Positions 45,281 through 54,489 of a stretch of 64,000 nucleotides of DNA are shown here, in pieces. The notes under the pieces were generated by a model. The model had not been told where the DNA came from. It saw only the letters and a list, made by a program, of their open reading frames with translations, and did no database searches. The stretch's first letter is position 1. Each line of letters opens with the position of its first letter. The stretch is from assembly GCF_042657165.1 (NCBI RefSeq), contig NZ_JBHSNJ010000012.1:1674001-1738000 (forward strand). The letters run 5' to 3'. Both the position numbers and the translations under genes were made by a program. Source of the stretch: Agrilutibacter niabensis. GTDB taxonomy: Bacteria; Pseudomonadota; Gammaproteobacteria; Xanthomonadales; Xanthomonadaceae.

Positions 45281-47938
45281 TCACAGTCCGTCGTCGAGCA
45301 GCCCGATCAGGCGCGCCTGGTGCACGGCACGTCGGCGCGTACCGACACCGAGCTTGCCGAACAGGTTCTTCAGGTGCCACTTGATGGTCTCCTCGCGCAC
45401 ATCGAGGCTCAGGCCGATCTGCTTGTTGGACATGTTGCTGGCCAGCAGGCGCAGGATCTCGCCTTCCTTGGCCGTCAGCAGCGCGCCGGTCGTGACCCGG
45501 GGCGGATGCGGCCGCGGCGCTGGCGGCGGCTCTGCGGGAGTACGCGGGGAAGCGCCTGGCAGGCGCGGCACCCAATCACCCAGTTCCGGATGCGTGTCCA
45601 TCACCATGCGGGCCAGGCCATAGGCCTCCGCCAGGCTGTTGGCTTCCTCGAACAGTGGTCGCCCGTCCTCTCCGGCCCACTTCAGCGCCAGTGCGCGCAG
45701 CAGCTTGATCCTGATGCTGTCGCGATGCCGGCGCAGCCGGTCGGCCAGCGGAGCGATCCTGTTGAGCGAGGCGAGCATGGCATCCGGATCGCGCTGCGCC
45801 AGGAAGTGATACGCCCGCGCGATGCCGTAAGGGATGGTGAGTTGGGCTCCCAGCAGGCCCTGGCCTGACTTGACCTCAGCCGGGACGACGGCCTCCAGGC
45901 GCCGGAAGAGCGCCGCGCAGGTTTCGCTGTGGTGCCGCAGGGCGTGCATGCGGATCTGTTCGGCCAGGCCCGCCAGGCACAGCCGCGGCATGTGCCGGCG
46001 CTCGCCCAGCGAATGCAGGCTCTCCAGCAGATCGTAGGCGCGGTGCTCCTGGCCGTGCAGCGCCAGCCAGCGCGCGCGCAGCGTGTAGGCACTGGCCACC
46101 ATCTCCGGTGCTGCAAGCCGTTCGATCACGTCCAGGCGATTGGCCAGCAAGTGGGCCACCGCCTCGGGCTGGTCGCGTTCCCACAGCGCCGTGGCCAGGG
46201 CCGTGGCCAGCATCCCGGCCACCTGGCTGCGCCGGCCGACGACACTCTCGGCGTGGGTCAGGGCGGTGGACAGCACGCCTTCGGCGAGCCGCACCTGCCC
46301 CTCCGCCAGGTAGCTCATCCCGACCAGCCAGTCGCCGAAACTCCGGCTGGACTCCATGCCCGGTATTCCGGTGTCGTGCGGCGCGCTCAGGAAGAGATAG
46401 CGCGTCTGTTCCGGCTCACCCCGATACAGGCAGACCTGCGCCTGCTGGTTGGCGAGGAAGCATTGCAGCTTGGTCGTTCGAGGCGGCGTGCGCACCGACC
46501 AGTCCGCGAGCAGCGTCGCCGCTTCGTCGACGCGGTCGGAGAAGAACGCGGCGGCGGTGCACACCGCGGCGCTCTCGCTGCGATCTTCGGGTGCGGCATC
46601 CGGATCGGCGTAGATATGCGCGACCAGCCGTCGCGCCTCGTCGTGGTGTCCGCCCAGTGCCAGGGCCCAGGCCGCGGCGAGGCGCAATCGGGGACGCCGT
46701 GTCACTTCGGTCTCGGGCAGGCGTTCGAGCCATTCCAGTACGCGCCCCATCTGGCCGCACAGGATGAGTTCGTACATGCAGCGCTCGGCCAGATCGTAAG
46801 CCAACGGCGCCTGCCCGGCACTCAGTGCGAGCTGCGCCGCCTCCTCGTACATCTGGTGGTCGGCCAGCCAGCGGCTGGCGCGGTCGGCCAGGTCCTGGCG
46901 CTCCGGCGCGGGCAATCGCTCGAAGCGGCGCAGCAGGAGCTCGCGCGGGAGCGGATGGATGCGGATCCAATCGCTCCCGGTGACCTCCACCAGGATCGGT
47001 GTCGTCTCGCACAGGTGCAGCAGCAGCGACCTGGCGTCTTCGTTGCCGGTCAGCGCCGTGCACAACGCCGGCGTCGCCGCCTGGACGAGCGAGATGCGGA
47101 CGAGGAAGTCGACCTGTTGCGCGGTGAGGCGTGCAAACAGCGATTCGACGAAGTAGTTCTGCAGATCGCCGCGTCCGGCGGAGATGGCCTTGATCGCGGC
47201 ACCCTGGTTCTGGCTCTTTTCGATCGAGGAAATCGCCAGCTGCAGGCCCAGCGGCCAGCCCTCCGTACGCTCCTGCAACAGGGCGCAGGCATCGGCATCG
47301 ACACGTTCGCCGAAGCGGGCCCTGAGCAGGGCCATGGTGTCTTCGAGGTGGAAATTCAGCGTGGGGGCCGAGACCGTTGCGAATTCGCCGCGCGCCAGCA
47401 GGTCCGACACCGGCAAGGCAAGCCGGCTGCGCGACGCAAGTACGACCTTGAGGTTGGGTGGTGCATTCAGCAGCAGGTACGCGAGGGGCGAAAGCACCGT
47501 CGCTTCCGGCAACGTGTGCGCGTCGTCCAGGAACAGCACGACCTCGCTCGCCAGGTCCGCCACGGCAGCCAGCCACGCCGTCAAGGCGGCCAGCGCGTCG
47601 TCCTCGTTGAGCAGGGAGATGGCCCGCCCGGTGTCGAATGCGGCGCGAACGCTGCCCAGGCGCGAGGCCGCCGACAAGCCCTGTACGAAGCGCATCGGCT
47701 CGTCGCGCTCGTCGAGCGTCAGCCAGGCCACCATCGCGGCGCGCGCCAGCGACTCGCGCCGCCACTGGCTCAGCAACGACGTCTTGCCGAAACCGGCAGG
47801 CGCCTGCACCGCGATCACCGGCTTGTCCTCGTAACCGGGTGCATCCAGGCGCAGGCTCTGGCGCGCGAGCAGGCCTTTGCCCAGGCGTGGCGGCGTGGCC
47901 TTCAACACCAGTTCGGGAGGTAGGTTGTCCGGTCGCAT
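45281..47938 (-). CDS. MalT/LAL-type LuxR family regulator
   Basis: A large ATP-dependent activator of 885 residues. The N-terminal NTPase has Walker A in VQAPAGFGKTSLLSQW (about 45-60) and Walker B in VVLFLDDAHTLP. A long helical TPR-like middle follows, then a Pro-rich linker (PPPAPRPHPPR). The C-terminal LuxR HTH is LTAKEGEILRLLASNMSNKQIGLSLDVREETIKWHLKNLFGKLGV. The ATG at 47938 (MRPDNLPPE) was used; the frame runs open upstream but only as an antisense-like shadow of the hydrolase gene. Such regulators usually sit beside DUF1302/DUF1329 genes. Confidence 0.9.
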   Translation of the reverse strand: MRPDNLPPELVLKATPPRLGKGLLARQSLRLDAPGYEDKPVIAVQAPAGFGKTSLLSQWRRESLARAAMVAWLTLDERDEPMRFVQGLSAASRLGSVRAAFDTGRAISLLNEDDALAALTAWLAAVADLASEVVLFLDDAHTLPEATVLSPLAYLLLNAPPNLKVVLASRSRLALPVSDLLARGEFATVSAPTLNFHLEDTMALLRARFGERVDADACALLQERTEGWPLGLQLAISSIEKSQNQGAAIKAISAGRGDLQNYFVESLFARLTAQQVDFLVRISLVQAATPALCTALTGNEDARSLLLHLCETTPILVEVTGSDWIRIHPLPRELLLRRFERLPAPERQDLADRASRWLADHQMYEEAAQLALSAGQAPLAYDLAERCMYELILCGQMGRVLEWLERLPETEVTRRPRLRLAAAWALALGGHHDEARRLVAHIYADPDAAPEDRSESAAVCTAAAFFSDRVDEAATLLADWSVRTPPRTTKLQCFLANQQAQVCLYRGEPEQTRYLFLSAPHDTGIPGMESSRSFGDWLVGMSYLAEGQVRLAEGVLSTALTHAESVVGRRSQVAGMLATALATALWERDQPEAVAHLLANRLDVIERLAAPEMVASAYTLRARWLALHGQEHRAYDLLESLHSLGERRHMPRLCLAGLAEQIRMHALRHHSETCAALFRRLEAVVPAEVKSGQGLLGAQLTIPYGIARAYHFLAQRDPDAMLASLNRIAPLADRLRRHRDSIRIKLLRALALKWAGEDGRPLFEEANSLAEAYGLARMVMDTHPELGDWVPRLPGASPRTPAEPPPAPRPHPPRVTTGALLTAKEGEILRLLASNMSNKQIGLSLDVREETIKWHLKNLFGKLGVGTRRRAVHQARLIGLLDDGL

Positions 47939-48039
47939 GGTTCCGATGGCTGGGCGTTCCGGTTCGACTGGTCCACCAACAGCTTGCGGCGCGGCAACGC
48001 GCCGCGCCGCAAGCTGCGTACGGATCGTGCTTGGCCGCG

Positions 48040-49680
48040 TTACTGCTGCCGCGATGGCGTGAACAGAAGATCCTGGTAGTCGTAGCTGAAGTCCGCGATC
48101 GGCGAGACGGCCTTGAGCGTGATGCGGTCGACCTTGCCTTCGGCGTTCAGGCCGAACGTCACGTACGCCGGCTCGATCGACGCGTCGTCCCACGCGGTGC
48201 GGAAGGTGTCGTGCTGGTAGTGCTCCAGGCGGCCGGTCATGCCGGGCGTCTGCTTGAAGTCGATGCGCAGCGTGCCGCGGTCGGAGGCGATATCCATCGG
48301 GCCGTACCACGCGTCCTGGTAGTGGCCGGCGTACTGTGCCAGCGGCAGCGAGGCCCTGCCGCCGCCCTTCGCGCGGGTCTTCTCGGCGGCGTCGAGCGCC
48401 GCGAGTCCGCCATCGATGCGCGACTTCGCGAACTCGTTGAACACGCCGACCCAGTCGGTGTCCTGGCCTCCGTCGCCGAGGTAATGGTCGAGCAGTTCGG
48501 CGGCGATGCCGCGCATCACGTAGAAGTCCTCGGCGTTCATCTGCACGGCGAAGCCGATGTTGCGCTCCGGGATCAGCGCGATGTAGGTCTGCACGCCGAA
48601 GATCGCGCCGCCGTGCTCGAGGAGCCTGGCGCCGCGATAATCGCGCACGCTCCAGCCCAGGGCGTAGGCCGAGAACTTCGGCGAGTACGCCGCGAGGCTG
48701 CCCGGATACTTCGCCGTCGGCGTCAGGACCACGGGCGTCCACATCTCGCGCGACTGCGCCTCGCTGAACACCTTGGTCTGCTTGCCGTTCGCATCCGTCC
48801 ACGTGCCGTGGCCGAGCTGCACCTGGATCCAGTGCGCGAGGTCGTTCGCGCTGGACGACAGCCCGCCCGCCGGCGCGCCGTTGTCGCCCAGCGTCTTGCG
48901 TTCGTCGAGCACGACCTGTTCGCCCATGCCGCGCACGCGTCCGTCGATGCGGCCATGCGGCCAGGCGCGGTTCGGATTGGCGAAGCGCGCCGGCTGCTCG
49001 GTGACCGAACTCGCCATGCCGGCGGGCTTGAGCACGCGTTCGCGCACGAACACTTCCCAGCTCTGTCCGCTGACTTCCTCGATGAGCTGGCCGGCGACCG
49101 CGTACAGCACGTTGTCGTATGCGTAGCCGCTGCGGAAGCTCGTCGCGGGCTTGATGTAACGCAGGGCGCGCACGGTATCGGCGCGGCTGCGCGAGGATGC
49201 GGGCACGAACATCAGGTCGCCCGCGCCGAGGCCCAGGCCGCTGCGATGCACCAGCAGGTCGCGCACGGTCATCTCGCGCGTGACCCACGGGTCGTACATG
49301 CGGAACCACGGCATGTGGTCGATCACCGGGTCGTCCCAGCGCAGCTTGCCCTCGTCCACCAGGACCGCGAGCGCCGCGCTGGTGATCGCCTTGCCGGTGG
49401 AACCGGTGGGGAAGATGGTGTCGGCGTCGACCTTGTCCGCCGAACCGAGCTTGCGCACGCCGTAACCCCTGGCCAGCACCGGCTTGCCGTCCTCGACGAT
49501 CGAGATCGCCAGTCCCGGCACTTCGTACGCGTGCATCGCGGCTTCGACGCGTGCGTCGAGGTCCGCCGGCGGCGCCGCCATGGCGGTGCCACTCGCCACG
49601 GCCATCGCCGCAAGCACGCCCAGGCGGAAGGAAGTCGACACGCCCCGCATCATTGGTTTCTTCACCGGATCACGCCTCAT
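48040..49680 (-). CDS. Secreted serine hydrolase, class C beta-lactamase fold (putative D-peptidase)
   Basis: A 546-residue exported protein with a signal peptide (about 12-36). The penicillin-binding-type active site is complete: Ser94-Thr-Gly-Lys97 in PTGSTGKAIT, Tyr188-Asp-Asn190 and HGG near 356. A C-terminal lipocalin-like domain is suggested by AGHYQDAWYG and later strands. Relatives include D-aminopeptidases, DD-peptidases and esterases. The N-terminus overlaps the permease stop by 11 nt. Location with DgcN and DgcA genes favours release of D-amino acids from peptides (inference). Confidence 0.87.
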   Translation of the reverse strand: MRRDPVKKPMMRGVSTSFRLGVLAAMAVASGTAMAAPPADLDARVEAAMHAYEVPGLAISIVEDGKPVLARGYGVRKLGSADKVDADTIFPTGSTGKAITSAALAVLVDEGKLRWDDPVIDHMPWFRMYDPWVTREMTVRDLLVHRSGLGLGAGDLMFVPASSRSRADTVRALRYIKPATSFRSGYAYDNVLYAVAGQLIEEVSGQSWEVFVRERVLKPAGMASSVTEQPARFANPNRAWPHGRIDGRVRGMGEQVVLDERKTLGDNGAPAGGLSSSANDLAHWIQVQLGHGTWTDANGKQTKVFSEAQSREMWTPVVLTPTAKYPGSLAAYSPKFSAYALGWSVRDYRGARLLEHGGAIFGVQTYIALIPERNIGFAVQMNAEDFYVMRGIAAELLDHYLGDGGQDTDWVGVFNEFAKSRIDGGLAALDAAEKTRAKGGGRASLPLAQYAGHYQDAWYGPMDIASDRGTLRIDFKQTPGMTGRLEHYQHDTFRTAWDDASIEPAYVTFGLNAEGKVDRITLKAVSPIADFSYDYQDLLFTPSRQQ

Positions 49681-50794
49681 TGGATTGGGCCACGGCCAGT
49701 CGTGGCGAGCGCCGCCACAGCTGCCACACGCCGATGGTCAGCAACGGCAGCACGTAGACCGCCAGGAACAGGTAAGCCAGGCCGCGGTAGCCCTGCGCAA
49801 TCAGCGCGACCAGGCCGAAGCGGTCGGCGATGAAGATCGAACCGACCAGCACCGCCGCGGCGATGGCGAAGCGCCATGCGTTCGGCAGCTCGGCCTTGCG
49901 GCGTTCCCGCCAGGCGACGGCGATGCGTTCGTTGGTGGCGTGCACCGCGGCGGCACCGCTCTCGAGCAGCGCACTGAAGATCATCCCCTGGAACAGCAGG
50001 TGGAAGACCGGCATGTCCAGCTTGCGCAACATGTAATCCGAGGGCAGCGCCTCGGCGCCGATGTACGGGTACCAGGCGATCATGCAGACGAAGAACAGCA
50101 GGCCGGGCAGCATCGCCAGTGGCCCGGCAAGAACACCCGCCACGACGGCGTCGCGTCGCGACGTGAAATGCCGCGCCAGCGGCAGGATGATCACGGCGCC
50201 GACGATGTTGTAGCCGGCATAGGTGAGGCCGCCCGCGAGCCAGCCATCGGTCGGCACCGGCGTCTGGAAGATCGCCAGCGCGCGGTCACCGAACGAGGAC
50301 AGCACGAACACGACGAACAGCGCGTAGACGCCGTACAGGAAGAACGACACCCACTTGAACAGCCGTTCGACCGAATGGTTGCCGAACGCCGTGAACGCGC
50401 CGATGCCCAGCATCAGCAGCAGCGTGCCGGCGAGCTTGGGCCAACCGAACATCGCCTCGCCGATCGCGCCGGCGGCCGCGCCGAACACGGCGAGGATCAG
50501 CACCATGAAGACCACGTAGGCGATCTCGAACACGAACGCGAACGGACCGAGCAGGTCGCCGAAGAAACTGCGGTAGTCGAAGCGGCGCGTGGCGTGCGCG
50601 AGCGCGAACGTCAGCGCGCAGATCACGCTCCAGCACAGCATCGCGACGAGTATCGCGAGGACCCCGCCCTGCGGGCCGCTGGGAATGAAGTACTCGGCGA
50701 GTTCCCGGCCGGTGGCATAGCCGCCGCCGATCACCGCGGCCTTGAAGGCGAGGCCCGGCAGGATCAGGCGCTGGAAGGTGCTGGGCCTGCTCAT
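49670..50794 (-). CDS. YkvI-family membrane transporter
   Basis: A 374-residue inner-membrane protein with about 10-11 helices. The N-terminus LILPGLAFKAAVIGGGYATGRELAEYF resembles YkvI-like members of the APC/LeuT-type superfamily: a glycine-rich unwound first helix, then GPQGGVLAILVAMLCW. The substrate is unknown; an amino acid is likely given the neighbours. The ATG at 50792-50794 overlaps the dgcN stop (ATGA), which fixes the start, and the stop overlaps the serine hydrolase. Confidence 0.8.
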   Translation of the reverse strand: MSRPSTFQRLILPGLAFKAAVIGGGYATGRELAEYFIPSGPQGGVLAILVAMLCWSVICALTFALAHATRRFDYRSFFGDLLGPFAFVFEIAYVVFMVLILAVFGAAAGAIGEAMFGWPKLAGTLLLMLGIGAFTAFGNHSVERLFKWVSFFLYGVYALFVVFVLSSFGDRALAIFQTPVPTDGWLAGGLTYAGYNIVGAVIILPLARHFTSRRDAVVAGVLAGPLAMLPGLLFFVCMIAWYPYIGAEALPSDYMLRKLDMPVFHLLFQGMIFSALLESGAAAVHATNERIAVAWRERRKAELPNAWRFAIAAAVLVGSIFIADRFGLVALIAQGYRGLAYLFLAVYVLPLLTIGVWQLWRRSPRLAVAQSNEA

Positions 50795-51819
50795 GCCAGG
50801 CACGCATCGACCAGGCGGTCGAACGCTTCGCCACCACGCATCGGATCGGCCACCGGGCGACCCAGTCGGCTGCTTTCTTCGGCGATCAGCTTGCGCGCCG
50901 CGGACTCGCTGAGCTTCGACGTGTTGAGGCTGACACCGGCGCAGCGGATGTTCGGACGCGTCCTGGAGCCCAGGCGCAATGCGAGGTAGATCGTCTCTTC
51001 GATGCCCGGCACGGCGTAGCCCGGATGGCCCAGCACACGCTCGCGTCCCGGTTCGTGGCACACGACGATGACATCAGGCTGGCTGCCATGCAGCAGCGCC
51101 AGCGAGACGCCCGCGTAGGCGGGATGGAACAGCGAGCCCTGCCCTTCGATGACATCCCAGTGCTTTTCGTCAGCATCGGGCGTCAGCATCTCGGCGGCGC
51201 CTGCGGCGAAATCCGAAACGACGGCATCCATGGGAATGCCCCCACCGGCGATGAGGATGCCGGTCTGTCCGGTCGCGCGGAACGTCGCATCGACTCCCCG
51301 CCCGGCGAATGCACGCGTCAGGGCGAGCGCGGTGTACTTCTTGCCCAGCGCGCAGTCGGTTCCCAGCGTCAACAGCCGCTGCCCCTTGCGCCGGCGACCG
51401 GTTGCGATCGGAATTCCCGCGGGCGGCTGCCGGACGTCGATGAGCCTTCGGCCCAGGCGATCGGCGGTCTCGCGCAGCACGTCGAAGTCGCGGAGCCGTG
51501 CATGCATGCCGCTGATGATGTCGAGGCCGGCTTCCATCGCCAGGACCAGCGCGGAAAGCCAGGATGGCGGAATGAAACCACCCGCGTTCGCGACGCCGAT
51601 CACCATTGCCCTGGCACCGGCGGCATGCGCCTGCGCAGGTGTCATGGAACGCAGGCCGGTGGTGACCGTGGCGCCCTCGCAGGCGAACTCGCCCACGCAG
51701 CGCTCGCCGGCCCAGTCGCGCAGGCCGAAAGCAGTCTTGGCATAGCCGGGCTCGGTGGTGTCGCCGAGGAACAGAAGATAGGGCTGCGGAAGCTGGACGT
51801 CGGGAATCAAGTAAATCAC
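50791..51819 (-). CDS. dgcN: DgcN/DUF1611 family N-acyltransferase (D-glutamate catabolism type)
   Basis: A 342-residue DUF1611 protein. It has an N-terminal Rossmann-like domain (LGDTTEPGYAKTAFGLRDW) and a C-terminal P-loop domain with LGTDCALGKKYTALA (about 152-166). Relatives named DgcN acetylate D-glutamate so that the DgcA racemase can convert N-acetyl-D-Glu to the L form. A DgcA-like gene lies at 55807-56826 in the partner operon, supporting this call. It is coupled to the permease gene by a 4-nt overlap. Confidence 0.85.
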   Translation of the reverse strand: MIYLIPDVQLPQPYLLFLGDTTEPGYAKTAFGLRDWAGERCVGEFACEGATVTTGLRSMTPAQAHAAGARAMVIGVANAGGFIPPSWLSALVLAMEAGLDIISGMHARLRDFDVLRETADRLGRRLIDVRQPPAGIPIATGRRRKGQRLLTLGTDCALGKKYTALALTRAFAGRGVDATFRATGQTGILIAGGGIPMDAVVSDFAAGAAEMLTPDADEKHWDVIEGQGSLFHPAYAGVSLALLHGSQPDVIVVCHEPGRERVLGHPGYAVPGIEETIYLALRLGSRTRPNIRCAGVSLNTSKLSESAARKLIAEESSRLGRPVADPMRGGEAFDRLVDACLA

Positions 51820-51908
51820 CGGAGAGTTGCTGCGGTCGGTCCCCGCGGGCGGCCATCGGCCGCCCGCGGTCCAGAACCACTCATTGCGCGACAGTTGAAC
51901 GCTATTGG

Positions 51909-54266
51909 TCAGAACCGGTAGTCGAGCTCGAGACCGAACATGCGCGGCTGGATCGGCACGGCGCGGATGTGGTGCGTTCCGTTGTCACCGACCTGGTCGG
52001 TGATGTCGTTCATCGACGAGTAACCACGTTCGTCGGTGACGTTCTTCATGTACGCACGCACGCTCCAGTGCTCGTTGGAGAATGCGGCGTACAGATCGAG
52101 CGCGCCGTAGCTGTCGATCACCAGCGGTTCGACGACCTCGCGCTGGACCTCACCGACCGGCGGATCCACCAGGTAGATCACCGTGCGGTTGGTCGTGCCG
52201 TTGGTGCGGTCGTCGACCCAGCGCCAGCCACCACCGAAGTTCGCACCCCAGCCGTTGTTGAGCGGCAGGTAGTAATCGGCGGTGAGCGACCAGGTCAGGT
52301 CGGGCACGTAGGGCATGCGATCGCCCTTCAGGCCGGTGTTGACGTCCGCCCGGATCGTGCCCAAGCCAGGGATCGGCTGGAACACGGTGATGGTGGGAAA
52401 ATCCTCGTCGATTTCGGCGTCGTTGTAGGCACCGTTGAGGCCCAGCGTCAGGCCGTCGACAGGACGCCATTGCACCGACGCCTCGAGGCCGCGACTGGTG
52501 GCTTCACCGCCGTTGACCAGGCCGCTGACGCCATTGACCTGCGACGCCACCTGGATGTCCTCCCAGTCGATCTGGTACGCGACCAGGTCGAGCAGCACGC
52601 GGTTATCGTCGAACCCGGTCTTCAGGCCGAGTTCGTAGCTGGTGAGCATCGACGAATCGACGGAGGGAGGCAGGCCCGGGGCGACGACGTTGGGACCTCC
52701 AGGCTGGTAGCCGCTGGCGGCCTTCGCATAGACCATCGTGTCCGGGTTGATCTGGAACTGCGGCGTAACGCTCCAGGTGAAGACGTCTTCGCTGGTCGAG
52801 TTCGGGAACGTGCCATTGCGGATCAGCGGGCCGCTCGATGTCTGCACAAAGTCCTGGTCGTTGCGCGCGAAGCGCACGCCGGCGCCGAGCTTGAACCAGT
52901 CATTGAACTTGTACGAGGCGTTGCCGAACACCGCGGTTTCTTCGTACGTGCTCGGGATGGAGACTGTGCCAAGCACGCCGAACAGGGCGCCGAAAGGCGG
53001 CGGTAACGGCGTGCCGTCGAGCTGGTTCAGCGGGATGAACTGGTGGTTGTCGCCGTCCTCCTTGTCGTAGAACGTGCCCAGCAGCCACTCGAACCGCTCG
53101 CCCGTCTTGGACTGCAGGCGGAATTCCTGGGTGAACTGGTCCATGTCCAGGTTCTGCCGGAGGTACGAGGAACCCGGCAGCCCTGCGTCTTCAAGAAGCG
53201 GGCCGTAGAGCAGCGTCAGGTCCTGTGTGAACAGCGTGCTCGTGTCGGAGTAGCTCGTCGCCGAAACGAAGTCCGCGAAGCCGAAGTCCCAGTCCACCGT
53301 CAGCGAGTAGTAGTCGAGCTCCTTCTTGAACGGCTCGTCGACATACACGAAGTTGCCAAGGCCGTTGTTCGCCTTGAAGGTCAGCGGATCCAGCGCGATG
53401 GCCGCGTTGTTGTCGCTATCGATTTCCGAGCGCATGGCGGACAGCTGCACGCTCGACCCGTCGCCCTGCCACCGCAGCGACACCCGGCCGATGGTCTGGT
53501 CACCGTCATTGATGTCCTCGCTGCCGTCGACCAGATTGTCGACGTAGCCGGCGATGTCATTGCGCGCATAGCTCGCACGCAGCGCGAGGCTGTCGGCGAT
53601 GAGCGGCACGTTCATGCCGAAGCGGTAGTTCAGGCCCGCATCATCGGCGCCCTTGGATTGGGAAACGCCCGCGCCGAGGCGGAATTCGGTCTTGCCTGCG
53701 TCGGGCTTGACCATCGTGTACTTGATCAGGCCGCCCATCGAGCCGGCGCCATACAGCGTGCCCTGTGGACCGCGCAGCACCTCGACGCGTTCGATGTCGA
53801 AGGGCAGCAGGTCGAGGGTGTACAGCGTCGCCTGCTGGTACAGATTATTGGAGCCGACAGGAGTTTCGTCGACATAGGTGCCGACCGTCGATCCCGGCGA
53901 CAGCGCCCCGATGCCGCGCATCGAGACCTGCGTCTGGCCGGGCGTACCGGCGGACTGGAGCTGCAGGCCGGGCACGTAGCTGGAGTAGTCGCTCAGCTGC
54001 GTCGCGTTGATGTTCTCCAATTGCTGCTCGCTCAGCACCGTGACCGAGGTTGCCACCTCGCGGATGTCCTCCGCGCGCTTGTTGGCGGTCACCACGACCT
54101 TGTCGAGCGTCACGGCATTCGGAGCCGCCGCATCCCCCGCCTCGGCCGCGGCTTGCTGCGCAAGCGCCGGCCCGGCCATTCCCAGTGCCAGGGTGAACGC
54201 GATCGCGGTGGTCAACGAATGGCGCCGCATCGCCGGTGCCTGTTCGCGCGTGTACTGCTTGTGCAT
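51909..54266 (-). CDS. TonB-dependent outer-membrane receptor
   Basis: A 785-residue receptor. The signal peptide follows a short N-terminal extension (RRHSLTTAIAFTLALGMAGPALA). A TonB box region VTLDKVVVTANKR precedes the plug (ATSVTVLSEQQLENINATQ, RVEVLRGPQGTLYGAGSMGGLIKY). The barrel ends with the C-terminal aromatic LELDYRF. It belongs to the broad IroN/CirA-like class without a recognisable siderophore signature. As first gene of an operon with DgcN, permease and peptidase-like hydrolase, peptide or muropeptide uptake is more likely than iron uptake (inference). Confidence 0.92.
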   Translation of the reverse strand: MHKQYTREQAPAMRRHSLTTAIAFTLALGMAGPALAQQAAAEAGDAAAPNAVTLDKVVVTANKRAEDIREVATSVTVLSEQQLENINATQLSDYSSYVPGLQLQSAGTPGQTQVSMRGIGALSPGSTVGTYVDETPVGSNNLYQQATLYTLDLLPFDIERVEVLRGPQGTLYGAGSMGGLIKYTMVKPDAGKTEFRLGAGVSQSKGADDAGLNYRFGMNVPLIADSLALRASYARNDIAGYVDNLVDGSEDINDGDQTIGRVSLRWQGDGSSVQLSAMRSEIDSDNNAAIALDPLTFKANNGLGNFVYVDEPFKKELDYYSLTVDWDFGFADFVSATSYSDTSTLFTQDLTLLYGPLLEDAGLPGSSYLRQNLDMDQFTQEFRLQSKTGERFEWLLGTFYDKEDGDNHQFIPLNQLDGTPLPPPFGALFGVLGTVSIPSTYEETAVFGNASYKFNDWFKLGAGVRFARNDQDFVQTSSGPLIRNGTFPNSTSEDVFTWSVTPQFQINPDTMVYAKAASGYQPGGPNVVAPGLPPSVDSSMLTSYELGLKTGFDDNRVLLDLVAYQIDWEDIQVASQVNGVSGLVNGGEATSRGLEASVQWRPVDGLTLGLNGAYNDAEIDEDFPTITVFQPIPGLGTIRADVNTGLKGDRMPYVPDLTWSLTADYYLPLNNGWGANFGGGWRWVDDRTNGTTNRTVIYLVDPPVGEVQREVVEPLVIDSYGALDLYAAFSNEHWSVRAYMKNVTDERGYSSMNDITDQVGDNGTHHIRAVPIQPRMFGLELDYRF

Positions 54267-54458
54267 GCCCCTCTCCCCAAAGGTTCGCCGTCGGATCGGC
54301 GTGTGTCAGCCAAGAACATCAGCGGGCTGGCGCCGGAGGTTGCCTCCGGCAGGAGCCCGATTTCGGTATCGGCAACCGCGGCGGGTCGCCTCGGTCAGTG
54401 AGTGAATCTTGTTCGGATATTGCATGGTCATTTCGGGATGCTTAGATCCTATAAAGGA

Positions 54459-54489
54459 TATAAACATCCTGATTGGAAAATTGTCAATC
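54459..54489 (-). promoter_or_regulatory. Promoter/operator of the TonB receptor operon (copy 1)
   Basis: On the minus strand a perfect TTGACA (54482-54487), 17 bp spacer and TTTATA (54459-54464). The -10 lies inside an inverted repeat AGGAT-N6-ATCCT (54455-54470). The spacer and -35 are nearly identical to those at 58975-59005 (27 of 30 bases). Confidence 0.85.

Noticed and set aside
47939..49309. N-terminal extension of the LuxR-type gene by over 450 codons
   Set aside because: It lies in another frame of the serine hydrolase gene on the same strand; only the part after MRPDNL has regulator features.
51909..54266. Siderophore receptor reading of the TonB-dependent gene
   Set aside because: No Fur-like box, siderophore synthesis or ABC importer nearby; neighbours point to peptide or amino-acid use.
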